A program made the translations under genes and the position numbers. This document shows, piece after piece, positions 27,706-36,725 of a DNA stretch of 64,000 nt. Origin of the DNA: Cobetia crustatorum (GTDB lineage: Bacteria; Pseudomonadota; Gammaproteobacteria; Pseudomonadales; Halomonadaceae); the NCBI RefSeq assembly GCF_000591415.1, contig NZ_JEMF01000021.1, forward strand, positions 60,136 through 124,135, given 5' to 3'. The notes beneath the pieces were generated by a model. That model was not told the origin of the DNA. It did no database searches and saw only the letters and a program-made list of their open reading frames with translations. Numbering within the stretch: the first letter of the stretch is position 1; the number at the start of each line of letters is the position of its first letter.

Positions 27706-28623
27706 TCAGGGCGCGCCAGAATCGTTGCCGGGGCCAAACCGCCAGATGCGAGTAATGGTCAGACGGCTCATCCCCTTGAGGCTCTCATCGAAGGAAGCGT
27801 AGGGGGCAGCGCCATAAACCGTATCCAATGCAGCCTGGTCGAGTTCGGCATGTCCCGAAGATTGTAACACTTCCGCGTACTCAAGCTGACCGTTAGGCAG
27901 CACGACCGCTCGGATACGCAATTCGCCACTCAGGTTGGCAGGCGCAGGGTAGTGAAGATTACCAAATGACTGAACAGCGCCGGTCCAGTCATTGATATAG
28001 CGAGCACGCGCTGAAGCACGCGCTGCCTTGCGCGATGCCAGCTCACCCACGACTTCGCGTGTCTGGCCGGAGGCCTGAACCTGGGCCAGCACATCGTCCT
28101 GCTCGCGGGCCTCCTGTTCACGATCAGGCGTATCCGGCAACAGCTCTGAGTGCGCCACCTGCTGTGGTGAATCTGTCTGTGTGGCGATTACTTCAGGGAT
28201 ATGTTGAGGCAGCACCAGTGATGCTGGCGCTGCCTCGGTCATCGTCGGTTGTGCCGCGGCGGCAGTCACAGGCTCTGCCTCGCCCTCTTGCGGTGGTGCA
28301 GGCGCCTCCGGTCCAGCATGAGCTATCGCTTCACGACCACTGCCACTGGCCTGCTGAGCCTGCTCGGCGATCACGTCACTCTTGACCGCAGCACTAGTGG
28401 CCTCACTCACCAGCGTGACATCCAGCATGACGGGCCGTGGTAGTGGCTGCACCTGTGGCGGTATCAATAACCCACTGCCCAGCAACCACCAGCCAATACC
28501 GACATGGATAGCCAAAGCTGCCCCCCAGGCCACGACACGACGATGCACCCGCGTCACCGGCACATAGGTGATCGGGTCGGTGACGCTATGAAGCGGCTCC
28601 CACCATCCGCTGGGTGCTGCCAT
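27706..28623 (-). CDS. tonB: TonB-family energy transducer
   Basis: A 305-residue protein with a single N-terminal membrane span (about residues 30-52, AWGAALAIHVGIGWWLLGSG), a long Pro/Ala/Glu/Gln-rich periplasmic spacer, and a C-terminal TonB domain with NLHYPAPANLSGELRIRAVV and LTITRIWRFGPGN. It should pass proton-motive energy to outer-membrane receptors. There is no exbB or exbD next to it. It matches Pseudomonas tonB2-like genes that sit between gshB and algH. The cytoplasmic N-terminus of about 30 residues is longer than in E. coli TonB. Confidence 0.9.
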   Translation of the reverse strand: MAAPSGWWEPLHSVTDPITYVPVTRVHRRVVAWGAALAIHVGIGWWLLGSGLLIPPQVQPLPRPVMLDVTLVSEATSAAVKSDVIAEQAQQASGSGREAIAHAGPEAPAPPQEGEAEPVTAAAAQPTMTEAAPASLVLPQHIPEVIATQTDSPQQVAHSELLPDTPDREQEAREQDDVLAQVQASGQTREVVGELASRKAARASARARYINDWTGAVQSFGNLHYPAPANLSGELRIRAVVLPNGQLEYAEVLQSSGHAELDQAALDTVYGAAPYASFDESLKGMSRLTITRIWRFGPGNDSGAP

Positions 28624-28649
28624 GCCTTGTACTCCCTGTTAGCAAATCA

Positions 28650-29615
28650 TCAAACGCGAGCGTCCAGCCGCGCCTCGATGGCATCCATCAGCAGACCCGC
28701 AATATCCGTACCGCGCTGAGAGTCGATCTCGCGTACGCAGGTCGGACTAGTGACGTTGATTTCGGTGATGTAATCGCCGATCACATCCAAACCAACGAAC
28801 ATCAGGCCCAGCGACTTCACGACCGGCTTGACCTGTTCTACCAGCCAGTAATCGCGTGCCGTCAGCTCACGTGATTCACCACGACCGCCAGCGGCCAGGT
28901 TACCGCGCGTCTCGCCAGCGCTGGGAATTCGCGCCAAGCCGAAGGGCACCGGCTCGCCATCGACCAGCAGAATACGCGTATCACCGGCGCTGATTTCCGG
29001 CACATAGCGCTGCGCCATGATCTGACGCTTGCCGCGCAGCGTCAGCTGCTCGATCACCGAACCCAGATTACGACCGTCTTCAGCGACGTGGAAGATGCCG
29101 CTACCGCCCATGCCATCGAGCGGCTTGAAGATGACGTTGCCATGCTCGGCATGGAAAGCACGCAGCACCTTGTCGTTGGCCGACACCGTCGTCGGCGGGA
29201 TGCACTCCGGGAACTGCTGCGCGAACAGCTTCTCGTTGCACATCAGTAGCGCGGCGGTCGGGTTGACCACCAGTACACCTTCGCGCTCCGCAAAGCCCAG
29301 CAGATGGACAGCATTCAAGAAGTGTTCGTCGACGGGCGGATCCTTGCGCATCAGGATCACGTCCAGTTCCGCCAGCGGTGTCGCAACGACGTCGCCCAAG
29401 CGATAGAAGGCGTCGGGATCATGGAAGACTTCCAGATCGCGCATCCGGCCCATGGCGCGGCCATTCTCGAGATAGAGATCTTCCTGTTCGAGATAATGAA
29501 GCGACCAGCCACGCTGACTGGCAGCCCACATCATCGCGAGGGTGGTGTCCTTCTTGTAGGCGACAGTGGACATCGGGTCCATGACCACGCCGATCTTGAG
29601 CTTACGAGCTGTCAT
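28650..29615 (-). CDS. gshB: Glutathione synthetase
   Basis: A 321-residue ATP-grasp enzyme that adds glycine to gamma-glutamylcysteine. The opening MTARKLKIGVVMDPMSTVAY, the ATP-binding VIFKPLDGMGGSGIFHV, and the C-terminal NVTSPTCVREID with the metal ligands are intact. Length matches E. coli (316). It is the first gene of gshB-tonB-algH-ruvX; 26 bases separate it from tonB. The 229-base gap upstream, before rsmE, should hold the operon promoter. Confidence 0.96.
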   Translation of the reverse strand: MTARKLKIGVVMDPMSTVAYKKDTTLAMMWAASQRGWSLHYLEQEDLYLENGRAMGRMRDLEVFHDPDAFYRLGDVVATPLAELDVILMRKDPPVDEHFLNAVHLLGFAEREGVLVVNPTAALLMCNEKLFAQQFPECIPPTTVSANDKVLRAFHAEHGNVIFKPLDGMGGSGIFHVAEDGRNLGSVIEQLTLRGKRQIMAQRYVPEISAGDTRILLVDGEPVPFGLARIPSAGETRGNLAAGGRGESRELTARDYWLVEQVKPVVKSLGLMFVGLDVIGDYITEINVTSPTCVREIDSQRGTDIAGLLMDAIEARLDARV

Positions 29616-29844
29616 CGAGTCAACCTTATGACGACACCGCCGACATCCATACGCCGACAGTGATGAAAACGGGAGTCTTGCACCACCTCACGAACATCGG
29701 AGCGAGGCGGCAGAAGTGATATGACAAGTATGCAGCAGCACTTCGTTGCTCACCACTGGCGAGAAGGGCAATGACATCTCACGCTGTGTTGCCGGGATAT
29801 CAACAATCCATCCCTTGCCGCTCTCTGCAGGAGAATGCCAGCCG

Positions 29845-30591
29845 CTAACGCGGCAGATCACCAAAGCGCTGCTGCAACAAGGCGAGCGCAACCACTGGTG
29901 CTGTCTCGGTACGCAGAATCCGCGGCCCTAGCCCCAGCACCTGGCATCCAGCTGCCGCCGCCTCGGCCACCTCGTCTGTCGTGAAACCGCCCTCTGGGCC
30001 GATCAACAGACTGGCTTGGATGACTCCCCCTGCAGCCTCGGCCGCATCAAGTGCTTCTGCCCCGCCCGGCTGCAAGATCAACTTGAGTGATTCATCACGC
30101 ACGGCCAACCACTCCGCCATCGAGATGGGGGGATGCACGACCGGTACGACGCTGCGCCCGCACTGCTCACAGGCACTCGCCGCGACTCCTTGCCAGTGCG
30201 CCAGCTTCTTGTCGGCGCGCTCGCCCTTGAGCTTCACATCACCACGCGCGGTGTACAGCGGTGTTATTGCTGCCACGCCCAGCTCGCAGGCCTTCTGAAT
30301 TGCATAATCCATGCGGTCTCCCTTGGAGATCGCCTGACCGAGATGCACCGCCAAGGGTGACTCGCGGTCATTGGGCACTGATGCGACCACTCGTACGCTC
30401 ACGCCCTTGCGCGTGACTTCCTCCAGCGTTACCCGTATTTCCTGCCCCTGGCCGTCGAACAACTGCGCTTCACTGCCCACCTTGGCACGCAGTACCAGTC
30501 CGAGGTGGCGCGCAGGCCCCTCCGGAAGCGCAAAGGAAACACCCGCGCTGACGTTGAGGTCGAGATCGGGGCAGTGCAGACGAATGGCCAT
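29845..30591 (-). CDS. rsmE: 16S rRNA (uracil1498-N3)-methyltransferase
   Basis: A 248-residue SPOUT (knotted) methyltransferase. The SAM-binding knot motifs LLIGPEGGFTTDEV and LGLGPRILRTETAPVVAL are present, and the N-terminal PUA-like RNA-binding part contains FDGQGQEIRVTL. The ATG at 30591 (MAIRLHCPDL) fits the family; the frame is open to 30675 but no better start is seen. No strong ribosome site is visible. It appears to be a single-gene unit between secB and gshB. Confidence 0.92.
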   Translation of the reverse strand: MAIRLHCPDLDLNVSAGVSFALPEGPARHLGLVLRAKVGSEAQLFDGQGQEIRVTLEEVTRKGVSVRVVASVPNDRESPLAVHLGQAISKGDRMDYAIQKACELGVAAITPLYTARGDVKLKGERADKKLAHWQGVAASACEQCGRSVVPVVHPPISMAEWLAVRDESLKLILQPGGAEALDAAEAAGGVIQASLLIGPEGGFTTDEVAEAAAAGCQVLGLGPRILRTETAPVVALALLQQRFGDLPR

Positions 30592-30673
30592 GGGCAAAGT
30601 CTCGTGGCAGTCAGGGGCGAGGGAAGCACGCCAATAAAAAATAACAGAGGGAACACAGGCCGGCATTGTGGCC

Positions 30674-30709
30674 AAAAACGCAGCGACGGGCCACTAGGGC
30701 CCGTCGCTG
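30674..30709 (-). terminator. Terminator after secB
   Basis: A 12-bp stem (CAGCGACGGGCC with GGCCCGTCGCTG, loop ACTAG on the plus strand) is followed on the minus strand by CGTTTTT. Confidence 0.9.
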
Positions 30710-30739
30710 GAAGTACTATCTACCACCGGACTCACATGA

Positions 30740-31246
30740 TCAGTGAGCAGTGGCCTCGGCACCCTGCTGCTGCGCTTCACGCTGCTTGCGCTGTGCATAC
30801 ATGGCTTCGAAGTTAACCGGTGCCAGCATCAGCGGAGGGAAGCTGCCGCGGTTGACCAGGTTGTCGATAGCTTCACGAGCGTACGGGAACAGCACGTTCG
30901 GGCAGAAGGCGCCCAGGGTGTGATCCAGCTGCTCAGCGGACAGACCTGCAATGCGGAACAAGCCAGCTTGCTCGACTTCGGCCAGGAAAGCAGTGGTCTG
31001 GTCTTCGCCGTTGGTGACCTGTGCGGTGACCTTGATGGACACCTCGAACAGCTCTTCACCGACTTGCTGGTGTTCAGTATCCAGCTCCAGGCCCACTTTC
31101 GGCTGGAACGGCTGGGAGAAGACAGCCGGTGAATTCGGTGCTTCGAAGGACACGTCCTTCACATAGATGCGCTGCAGGGCAAACTGGAGTTGATCCTGAG
31201 CCGGTTGATCGCCCGCTGCAGCCTGTGCGTTCTGTTCTTCAGCCAT
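30740..31246 (-). CDS. secB: SecB protein-export chaperone
   Basis: A 168-residue tetrameric chaperone that keeps precursors unfolded and delivers them to SecA. The core [20 protein letters not shown], the [16 protein letters not shown] strand and [20 protein letters not shown] are diagnostic. The Gln-rich tail ([13 protein letters not shown]) is variable. It lies downstream of yibN; in enterobacteria grxC stands between them, but here the 95 bases contain no gene. Confidence 0.97.
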   Translation of the reverse strand: MAEEQNAQAAAGDQPAQDQLQFALQRIYVKDVSFEAPNSPAVFSQPFQPKVGLELDTEHQQVGEELFEVSIKVTAQVTNGEDQTTAFLAEVEQAGLFRIAGLSAEQLDHTLGAFCPNVLFPYAREAIDNLVNRGSFPPLMLAPVNFEAMYAQRKQREAQQQGAEATAH

Positions 31247-31341
31247 GAGACATATCCTTGAATTTTCGGAGAATTATTTTTTGGCTGCAAACCTGCTTCC
31301 AGCAGACCTGCAGGCTCGCCGTGGTACTCGGACCATTGTCC

Positions 31342-31761
31342 TTAGCGAGTCACGACCGGCAGGCTATCGGCTTGCCACTGGCCCATGCCGCCCTTGAGCT
31401 TGACGGCTTGCTTGAAGCCATCCTTCTCAAGGCGCGCCACCAGCGGACCAGCCGTCTGGCCATGCTTGCAGACAACGATGACCGGACGTTCCTTGTACTT
31501 GTCCAGCGGCGTAGTCGCGCTAGTCAGTTGGGCACTGGGGACGTTGACGGCACCGGCAATATGGCCGGCCTTGAATTCCTTGCTGTCGCGGATGTCGATG
31601 AAGACACCCTCTTCGCGATTGACCAGTCGCGTGGCCTCGCTGACGCTGACACCGTGATTGCCACGCATGGTTTCCATGACAATAAGGGCGACCAGCAAGG
31701 CGACAAAAGCGCCGACCAGCAAAGGATGATTCTGCGCGAACTGAAGCAGCTGTTCGATCAT
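31342..31761 (-). CDS. yibN: Membrane-anchored rhodanese-like protein (YibN family)
   Basis: A 139-residue protein with one N-terminal span (about residues 14-32, HPLLVGAFVALLVALIVME) and a cytoplasmic rhodanese domain. The active-site loop is CKHGQTAG with the catalytic Cys (VIVVCKHGQ), so sulfurtransferase activity is possible. The ATG at 31761 gives MIEQLLQFAQNHPLLVGAF, the family start; the open frame to 31890 is upstream noise. It is next to secB as in E. coli. YibN has been linked with membrane protein insertion, but I cannot infer this here. Confidence 0.88.
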   Translation of the reverse strand: MIEQLLQFAQNHPLLVGAFVALLVALIVMETMRGNHGVSVSEATRLVNREEGVFIDIRDSKEFKAGHIAGAVNVPSAQLTSATTPLDKYKERPVIVVCKHGQTAGPLVARLEKDGFKQAVKLKGGMGQWQADSLPVVTR

Positions 31762-32145
31762 GAGACGGGCTAACTCCGCTGTGACGTGCATGCCAGCGCG
31801 TACGCGGCAAAGGAAATAGACCGCTACCCAAGGTAACGGAGCCAGCATTATACATGACAGGCCCAGCCATGAATGCCCGCAGGGTGGCATCTAAAAGGCG
31901 TATCTACGCGACATGCCAACGACAGCAGGACAGCGCCCTTCTGATCCCCGCATCGATACTCGCATCGGCGCTCTTGTCGATAGCGCGACACAATCCCTGC
32001 GATACACTACCAGCACTTGCACTTGGCCCCTTCCCGCCTCTCTAATAGGAGGCAGAATGAGCAGGTAGTTTTATCACCACATGATGCATCACTCCATTGT
32101 GGCCCTGCTCTCCCAAGATTCATTCGTCATTACAGCGAGGAAGTC
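31762..32145. other. yibN-gpmI divergent intergenic region with a three-codon mini-ORF
   Basis: This 384-base gap has no ordinary gene. Its most striking element is AGGAGG at 32047-32052 followed by ATG AGC AGG TAG (32057-32068), a strong ribosome site on a three-codon ORF 77 bases upstream of gpmI. No further clear promoter elements. Confidence 0.45.
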
Positions 32146-33706
32146 ATGGCAGCTCAAGCACAAGGTCCGCGTCCCGTCGCCTTATCATCCTGGATGGCTA
32201 TGGTCACAGTGAGGAGGTGAAGGACAATGCCATTCTCGCCGCCAACACGCCGGTGATGGATCGCCTGCGTCGCGACTATCCCAGCGAGCTGATTCACACT
32301 GACGGTGGCTTCGTCGGCCTGCCGGACGGTCAGATGGGTAACTCCGAAGTTGGCCACATGAACCTCGGTGCTGGTCGTATCGTCTATCAGGACTTCACGC
32401 GCATCACCAAGGCCGTTCGCGAGAACGCGCTGAAGGACAATGCCGTACTGACCGCACCGATCGACGCTGCCATCGACGCAGGGCGTGCCGTCCACCTGAT
32501 CGGCCTGCTGTCTCCGGGTGGCGTGCACTCCCACGAGGACCACATTCTGGCCATGGCCAGCCTGGCCGCTGAACGTGGCGCACGGCGCATCTTCATTCAC
32601 GCCATCCTTGATGGCCGTGATACTGCGCCCAAGAGTGCCGAGGCCTCCATCGCGCGTGCCGACGAACATCTCGCTGGTCTGGGACTCGAAGAAGGTCGCG
32701 TCGCCACTCTCGTTGGACGCTACTTCGCACTGGACCGCGATAACCGCTGGGATCGTGTCGAACAAGCCTATCGCCTGATCGCCGAAGGAAAAGGCGCGCA
32801 CGAAGCCGCCACTGGCGTCGAAGGCCTGGCAGCCGCCTACGAACGTGACGAGACCGATGAATTCGTCACCGCCACACGTATCGGCGACGCTGTCGCCATG
32901 CAGGACGGCGACGCAGCCTCTTCATGAACTTCCGCGCCGACCGTGCCCGCGAGCTGACGCGTGCCTTTGTCGAGCCTGAGTTTGCAGGCTTTGAGCGCAC
33001 CGCGCCCACGCTAGCGCACGAGGGTCTGGTGATGTTGACCCGTTATGCGGCCGATATTCCGGCACCGTCAGCGTTCCCGCCGTCTGATCTGCACAATACG
33101 CTCGGTGAAGTGGTATCGGATCGTGGTCTGACACAGCTGCGCATCGCCGAAACCGAAAAATATGCTCACGTCACCTTCTTCTTCTCGGGTGGCCGTGAAG
33201 AAGAATTCCCTGGTGAAACACGCATTCTCGTGCCGTCTCCACAAGAGGTGAAAACCTACGACGAGAAGCCGGAAATGAGCGCCGAAGAGGTCACCGACAA
33301 GCTGGTGGAAGCCATCGAATCTGGCACCTTTGATATGATTGTCTGCAACTATGCCAATGGCGATATGGTCGGCCACACTGGCAAGTTCGAGGCTGCCGTC
33401 AAGGCAATCGAATTTTTGGACATCTGCGTTGGCCGTGTGGTCGAGGCACTGGAGAAGGTCGGCGGCGAATGCCTGATCACAGCTGATCACGGTAATGCTG
33501 AACAGATGGTGCACCCGGAAACTGGCAATCCGCAGACCGCGCACACCACTTTCGAGGTACCGCTGATCTATATCACTCAGCGCGACGCGACACTGGCTGC
33601 CGAGGGACGTCTGTGCGATCTCGCACCAACGCTGCTGACCATGATGGGTCAGTCGGTGCCCAACGAGATGGACGGCAATGTGCTGGTCGACTATGCCGGT
33701 GCCTGA
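32146..33706 (+). CDS. gpmI: 2,3-bisphosphoglycerate-independent phosphoglycerate mutase, two frameshifts in this sequence
   Basis: GpmI interconverts 3- and 2-phosphoglycerate in glycolysis using two Mn ions and a phosphoserine. The ATG at 32146 (GAGGAA upstream) gives [12 protein letters not shown]; the next frame starts [20 protein letters not shown], includes the nucleophile Ser67 ([14 protein letters not shown]) and runs to about 32914; the last part starts [16 protein letters not shown] and includes [11 protein letters not shown]. One base is missing near 32179-32183 and another near 32914-32919; restoring both gives a continuous 520-residue enzyme (E. coli GpmM 514). All catalytic blocks are intact, so errors in the sequence are far likelier than gene death. 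It is followed by envC as in many gammaproteobacteria. Confidence 0.92.
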
Positions 33707-34985
33707 CAGCCCTTTGCATAATACTTTGCACGGCACTTCGCATCGCCCCTCCTGTTCGACCGCCGCCGCGGCAGCCGAGCAGGAGGGCTGCGACAGGCAG
33801 TACAAACGCCGGAGCCGAGTCTCCGGCGTTGTGCTGTCTGCCTGCCTGCTGGTACTGACACCGCTGCCCTTGGCTAGCGCGATGGCGGCTGACGATAGCG
33901 CCACGCTGACGCAGAAAAAACAGGCTTCTCAAGCAGATCTCAAACGCCTCAAGAACGAAATAACAGCGATGCAGGGCGAACTGAAAACCACTGCAGCGCG
34001 GCGCAGCGACACGCGCAATGGACTGGAAAAGATCGAGCGCCAGCTCAATGACACTCGCCAGCAAACCGGCAAGCTCGAAGATGAGCGCGACGATATCAAG
34101 CAACAGCTAGTCTCGCTCACCAAACAGCGCGATACCCTGAGCCGACAGCAGACGGCTCAGAAAGCGGCGGTAGCAGAAGAGATGGCAGCACTGTATCGCC
34201 TTGGACGTCAGCCAGAGTTGAAACTGCTGCTCAATCAGGATGACCCTGCGCGCCTCGAGCGCTTGCAGGTCTATCTGAATCACTTGAGCACGTCACGCCG
34301 TCAGGCACTGAAGAAGCTGGCGCAGCTGAATGACTCACTTGAGAAGACACGCAGCGCACTTATTACTCGCCAGACACGTCTTACTGATGTGCAGAAAGGC
34401 CTTGAGCGCCAAGCCAAGACCCTGATCGCCCAGCAGAATGAGCGTTCAGCCCTCTTGCGTACGCTGGATGCGCGCTATGCTAGCCACGAAGCGAGAATCG
34501 CCGAACTGGATCAGGATCGTGCGCACGCCAATCAGATGATTCAAACCCTCGAAAAACGTCTGAAGTCGATCAAGAGTGCACCACCGCCCAAGACACGCAT
34601 TACGCGCGCCATGGGCAAGATGGATTGGCCAGCACCGGGGCGGGTCATCACGGCTTACGGGGGTGGCGAAGGGGTCAATCGCGATGGCGTTTTGATTCAG
34701 GCGACACAGGGCACTGCCGTGACGGCGCCGCATGCCGGCCGCGTGGTCTTTGCCGACTGGATGCGTGGCTACGGTAACTTGCTGATCATCGACCACGGCG
34801 ACAATGTACTGACCCTCTACGCACACCTGGCCAGCTTCAGCGTGGGCCCGGGGGATAGTCTGTCACGCGGCCAGCAACTTGGCAGCGTCGGCAGCAGTGG
34901 CGGCCGCGATGGCCCCGCGCTCTACTTTGAAGTGCGTCGCGCCGGACAGCCCGCCAATCCGCAACGCTGGCTCTCGAGTCGCTGA
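33693..34985 (+). CDS. envC: EnvC-like murein hydrolase activator (degenerate LytM/M23)
   Basis: A periplasmic protein of about 430 residues: signal-like segment [20 protein letters not shown] ending near AMA-ADDSAT, two long coiled-coil stretches (about residues 75-175 and 195-280), then a C-terminal LytM domain ([14 protein letters not shown] to [13 protein letters not shown]). The zinc ligands are missing: GVNRDGV replaces HxGxD and ALYFEV replaces the HxH-type LHFEV. Such degenerate LytM proteins do not cut peptidoglycan but activate AmiA/AmiB amidases at the division septum. The start is uncertain: ATG at 33693 overlaps gpmI by 14 bases; a GTG at 33831 would remove the basic n-region. 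Confidence 0.85.
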   Translation: MPVPDSPLHNTLHGTSHRPSCSTAAAAAEQEGCDRQYKRRSRVSGVVLSACLLVLTPLPLASAMAADDSATLTQKKQASQADLKRLKNEITAMQGELKTTAARRSDTRNGLEKIERQLNDTRQQTGKLEDERDDIKQQLVSLTKQRDTLSRQQTAQKAAVAEEMAALYRLGRQPELKLLLNQDDPARLERLQVYLNHLSTSRRQALKKLAQLNDSLEKTRSALITRQTRLTDVQKGLERQAKTLIAQQNERSALLRTLDARYASHEARIAELDQDRAHANQMIQTLEKRLKSIKSAPPPKTRITRAMGKMDWPAPGRVITAYGGGEGVNRDGVLIQATQGTAVTAPHAGRVVFADWMRGYGNLLIIDHGDNVLTLYAHLASFSVGPGDSLSRGQQLGSVGSSGGRDGPALYFEVRRAGQPANPQRWLSSR

Positions 34986-35070
34986 ATGATGGATGGTTCT
35001 GACGATGAGGCAGGCCGCAGGGCTGATGAGCCCGTTGTTAAGCTAGTCGCCAAGCACGCAGGCAAGCTAT

Positions 35071-35101
35071 GCTCGCAATAAGCCTATCATTGCGAGCGTT
35101 T
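35071..35101 (+). terminator. Probable terminator between envC and ctp
   Basis: GCTCGCAAT and ATTGCGAGC form a 9-bp stem with a 9-base loop, followed by GTTTTG. It is 86 bases after the envC stop. Confidence 0.6.
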
Positions 35102-35181
35102 TGATCTGATCTCACCTCTTGCTCGCTGCCTTAATGTCAGGCCCGCCAGCGCGTTTCAGTATTCGTCGAGAAGGAAATCGC

Positions 35182-36566
35182 ATGCCCGCATCGTCGTCAT
35201 TCCACCCTGCCCCGCGCCGCCTGCGTCAGCTGGCGGTCAGCGTGCCTTTAAGCCTCGCCTTGCTGGGCGGCGGACTGCCGGCCGTGGCAGAAGAAATGCC
35301 ACGCGAAACAGCTCCGACTCAGGCCGAAGGCCTACCACTGGATGAGCTACGTACCTTTGCCGAGGTGTTCGAGCGCATCAAGCGCACCTATGTCGATGAA
35401 GTCGACGACCGCACACTGCTGAAAAATGCCATGCGCGGCATGTTGGAAGGGCTCGACCCGCATTCCTCCTATCTCGACCAGCAGGACTGGCAAGATCTGC
35501 GCGAGAACACTGACGGTGAATTCGGTGGCATTGGTATTGAAGTCGGCATGGAAGACGACGGCAAGTTGACGATCATCGCGCCGATTGATGACACGCCCGC
35601 TTCTCGGGCCGGCCTGCAGCCGCGTGATGTCATTCTCAAGATCGACAACACGCCGCTGGATGGCCTACCGATGTCTGAGGCCGTGAAACTGATGCGCGGC
35701 GATGCCGGCTCACGCATTCGTTTGCTGATTCTCTCCGAAGGGGCCGACATGCCACGTGAGGTGGTACTGGAGCGCGCTATCATCAAGAGCAGCAGCGTGA
35801 CTCATCGCCTGTTGGATCCGGGCTATGGTTATCTGCGTATCAGCCAGTTCCAGAGCGCGACTGGCGATGAAGCTCGCACTGCTCTGGCGCAACTACGCAA
35901 GGATAATGATGCGACATCGCTCAAGGGGCTCGTGCTGGACCTGCGCAACAACCCCGGCGGCCTGTTGTCGGCGGCGGTAGAGATCAGCGATCTTTTCCTA
36001 TCCAACGGCCGCATCGTCTATACCCAAGGCCGCTTGCCCGACAGCGAGCTATCCTTCTCTGCCAAGCTGATACGCCGGCGGACGACATACCGTTAATCGT
36101 GCTGATCAATGGCGGCACCGCCTCGGCTGCAGAGATCGTCTCCGGTGCTCTGCAAGACCAGCGTCGCGCGATCATCATGGGCACCGACAGCTTCGGCAAG
36201 GGCTCGGTACAGACCGTCATGCCGCTGGGCAATGGTGATGGCCTCAAGCTGACCACGGCGCTGTATTTCACGCCCAGCGGTCGCTCCATCCAGGCCGAAG
36301 GTATCCAACCGGATGTCGAGGTCGTGCGCGGACGGCTGGAGCGCGATACGCGCCGCGACTTCAGCGTACGCGAGGCAGACCTCGATGGCCGTCTCGATAA
36401 CGCCAACGGTGAAAGCGAAGCCGTACAGAGCAAGGCACCTACCAGCCCGGTCGTCGCTGAAAGCGACTATCAGCTGGGTGAGGCACTCAATCTGCTCAAG
36501 GGCATGAATGTGCTAGACCGCAGCGCAGCACTCGAGGCAGTGGCACCAGCGACACCTGATCAGTAA
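35182..36566 (+). CDS. ctpA: C-terminal processing peptidase (S41 family), frameshifted in this sequence
   Basis: A periplasmic tail-specific protease. It has a signal peptide (RQLAVSVPLSLALLGGGLPA, cleavage after VA-E), the N-terminal helical FERIKRTYVDEVDDRTLLKN, a PDZ domain with FGGIGIEVGMEDDG and VILKIDNTPLDG, and the S41 catalytic part with LVLDLRNNPGGLLSAAVEIS, then NGGTASAAEIVSGALQDQRR (nucleophile Ser) and the Lys region SFGKGSVQTVMPL. The frame breaks at 36063-36067 (GCCAAGCTG); one more base restores SADTPADDIPLIVLINGG and a 461-residue protein. It is downstream of envC, a conserved neighbour. Confidence 0.9.
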
Positions 36567-36631
36567 CGATCACACACGTCGGCCGGTTCCCTGACTGGGC
36601 TCCAACACCTCCTCATGGAAATGCCTCTCAC

Positions 36632-36663
36632 AAGAAGGCCCCGCCAATTGGCGGGGCCTTCTT
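36632..36663. terminator. Bidirectional terminator between ctp and ubiI
   Basis: A perfect 32-base palindrome, AAGAAGGCCCCGCCAA and its complement, followed by GTCATC on the right. It serves the converging ctp and ubi transcripts; the T-tracts are short. Confidence 0.8.
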
Positions 36664-36725
36664 GTCATCACACTCGTGAGCATGCTTTCAGCGATCATCG
36701 CGCTTCTGTCAGCGAGTACTTACTA

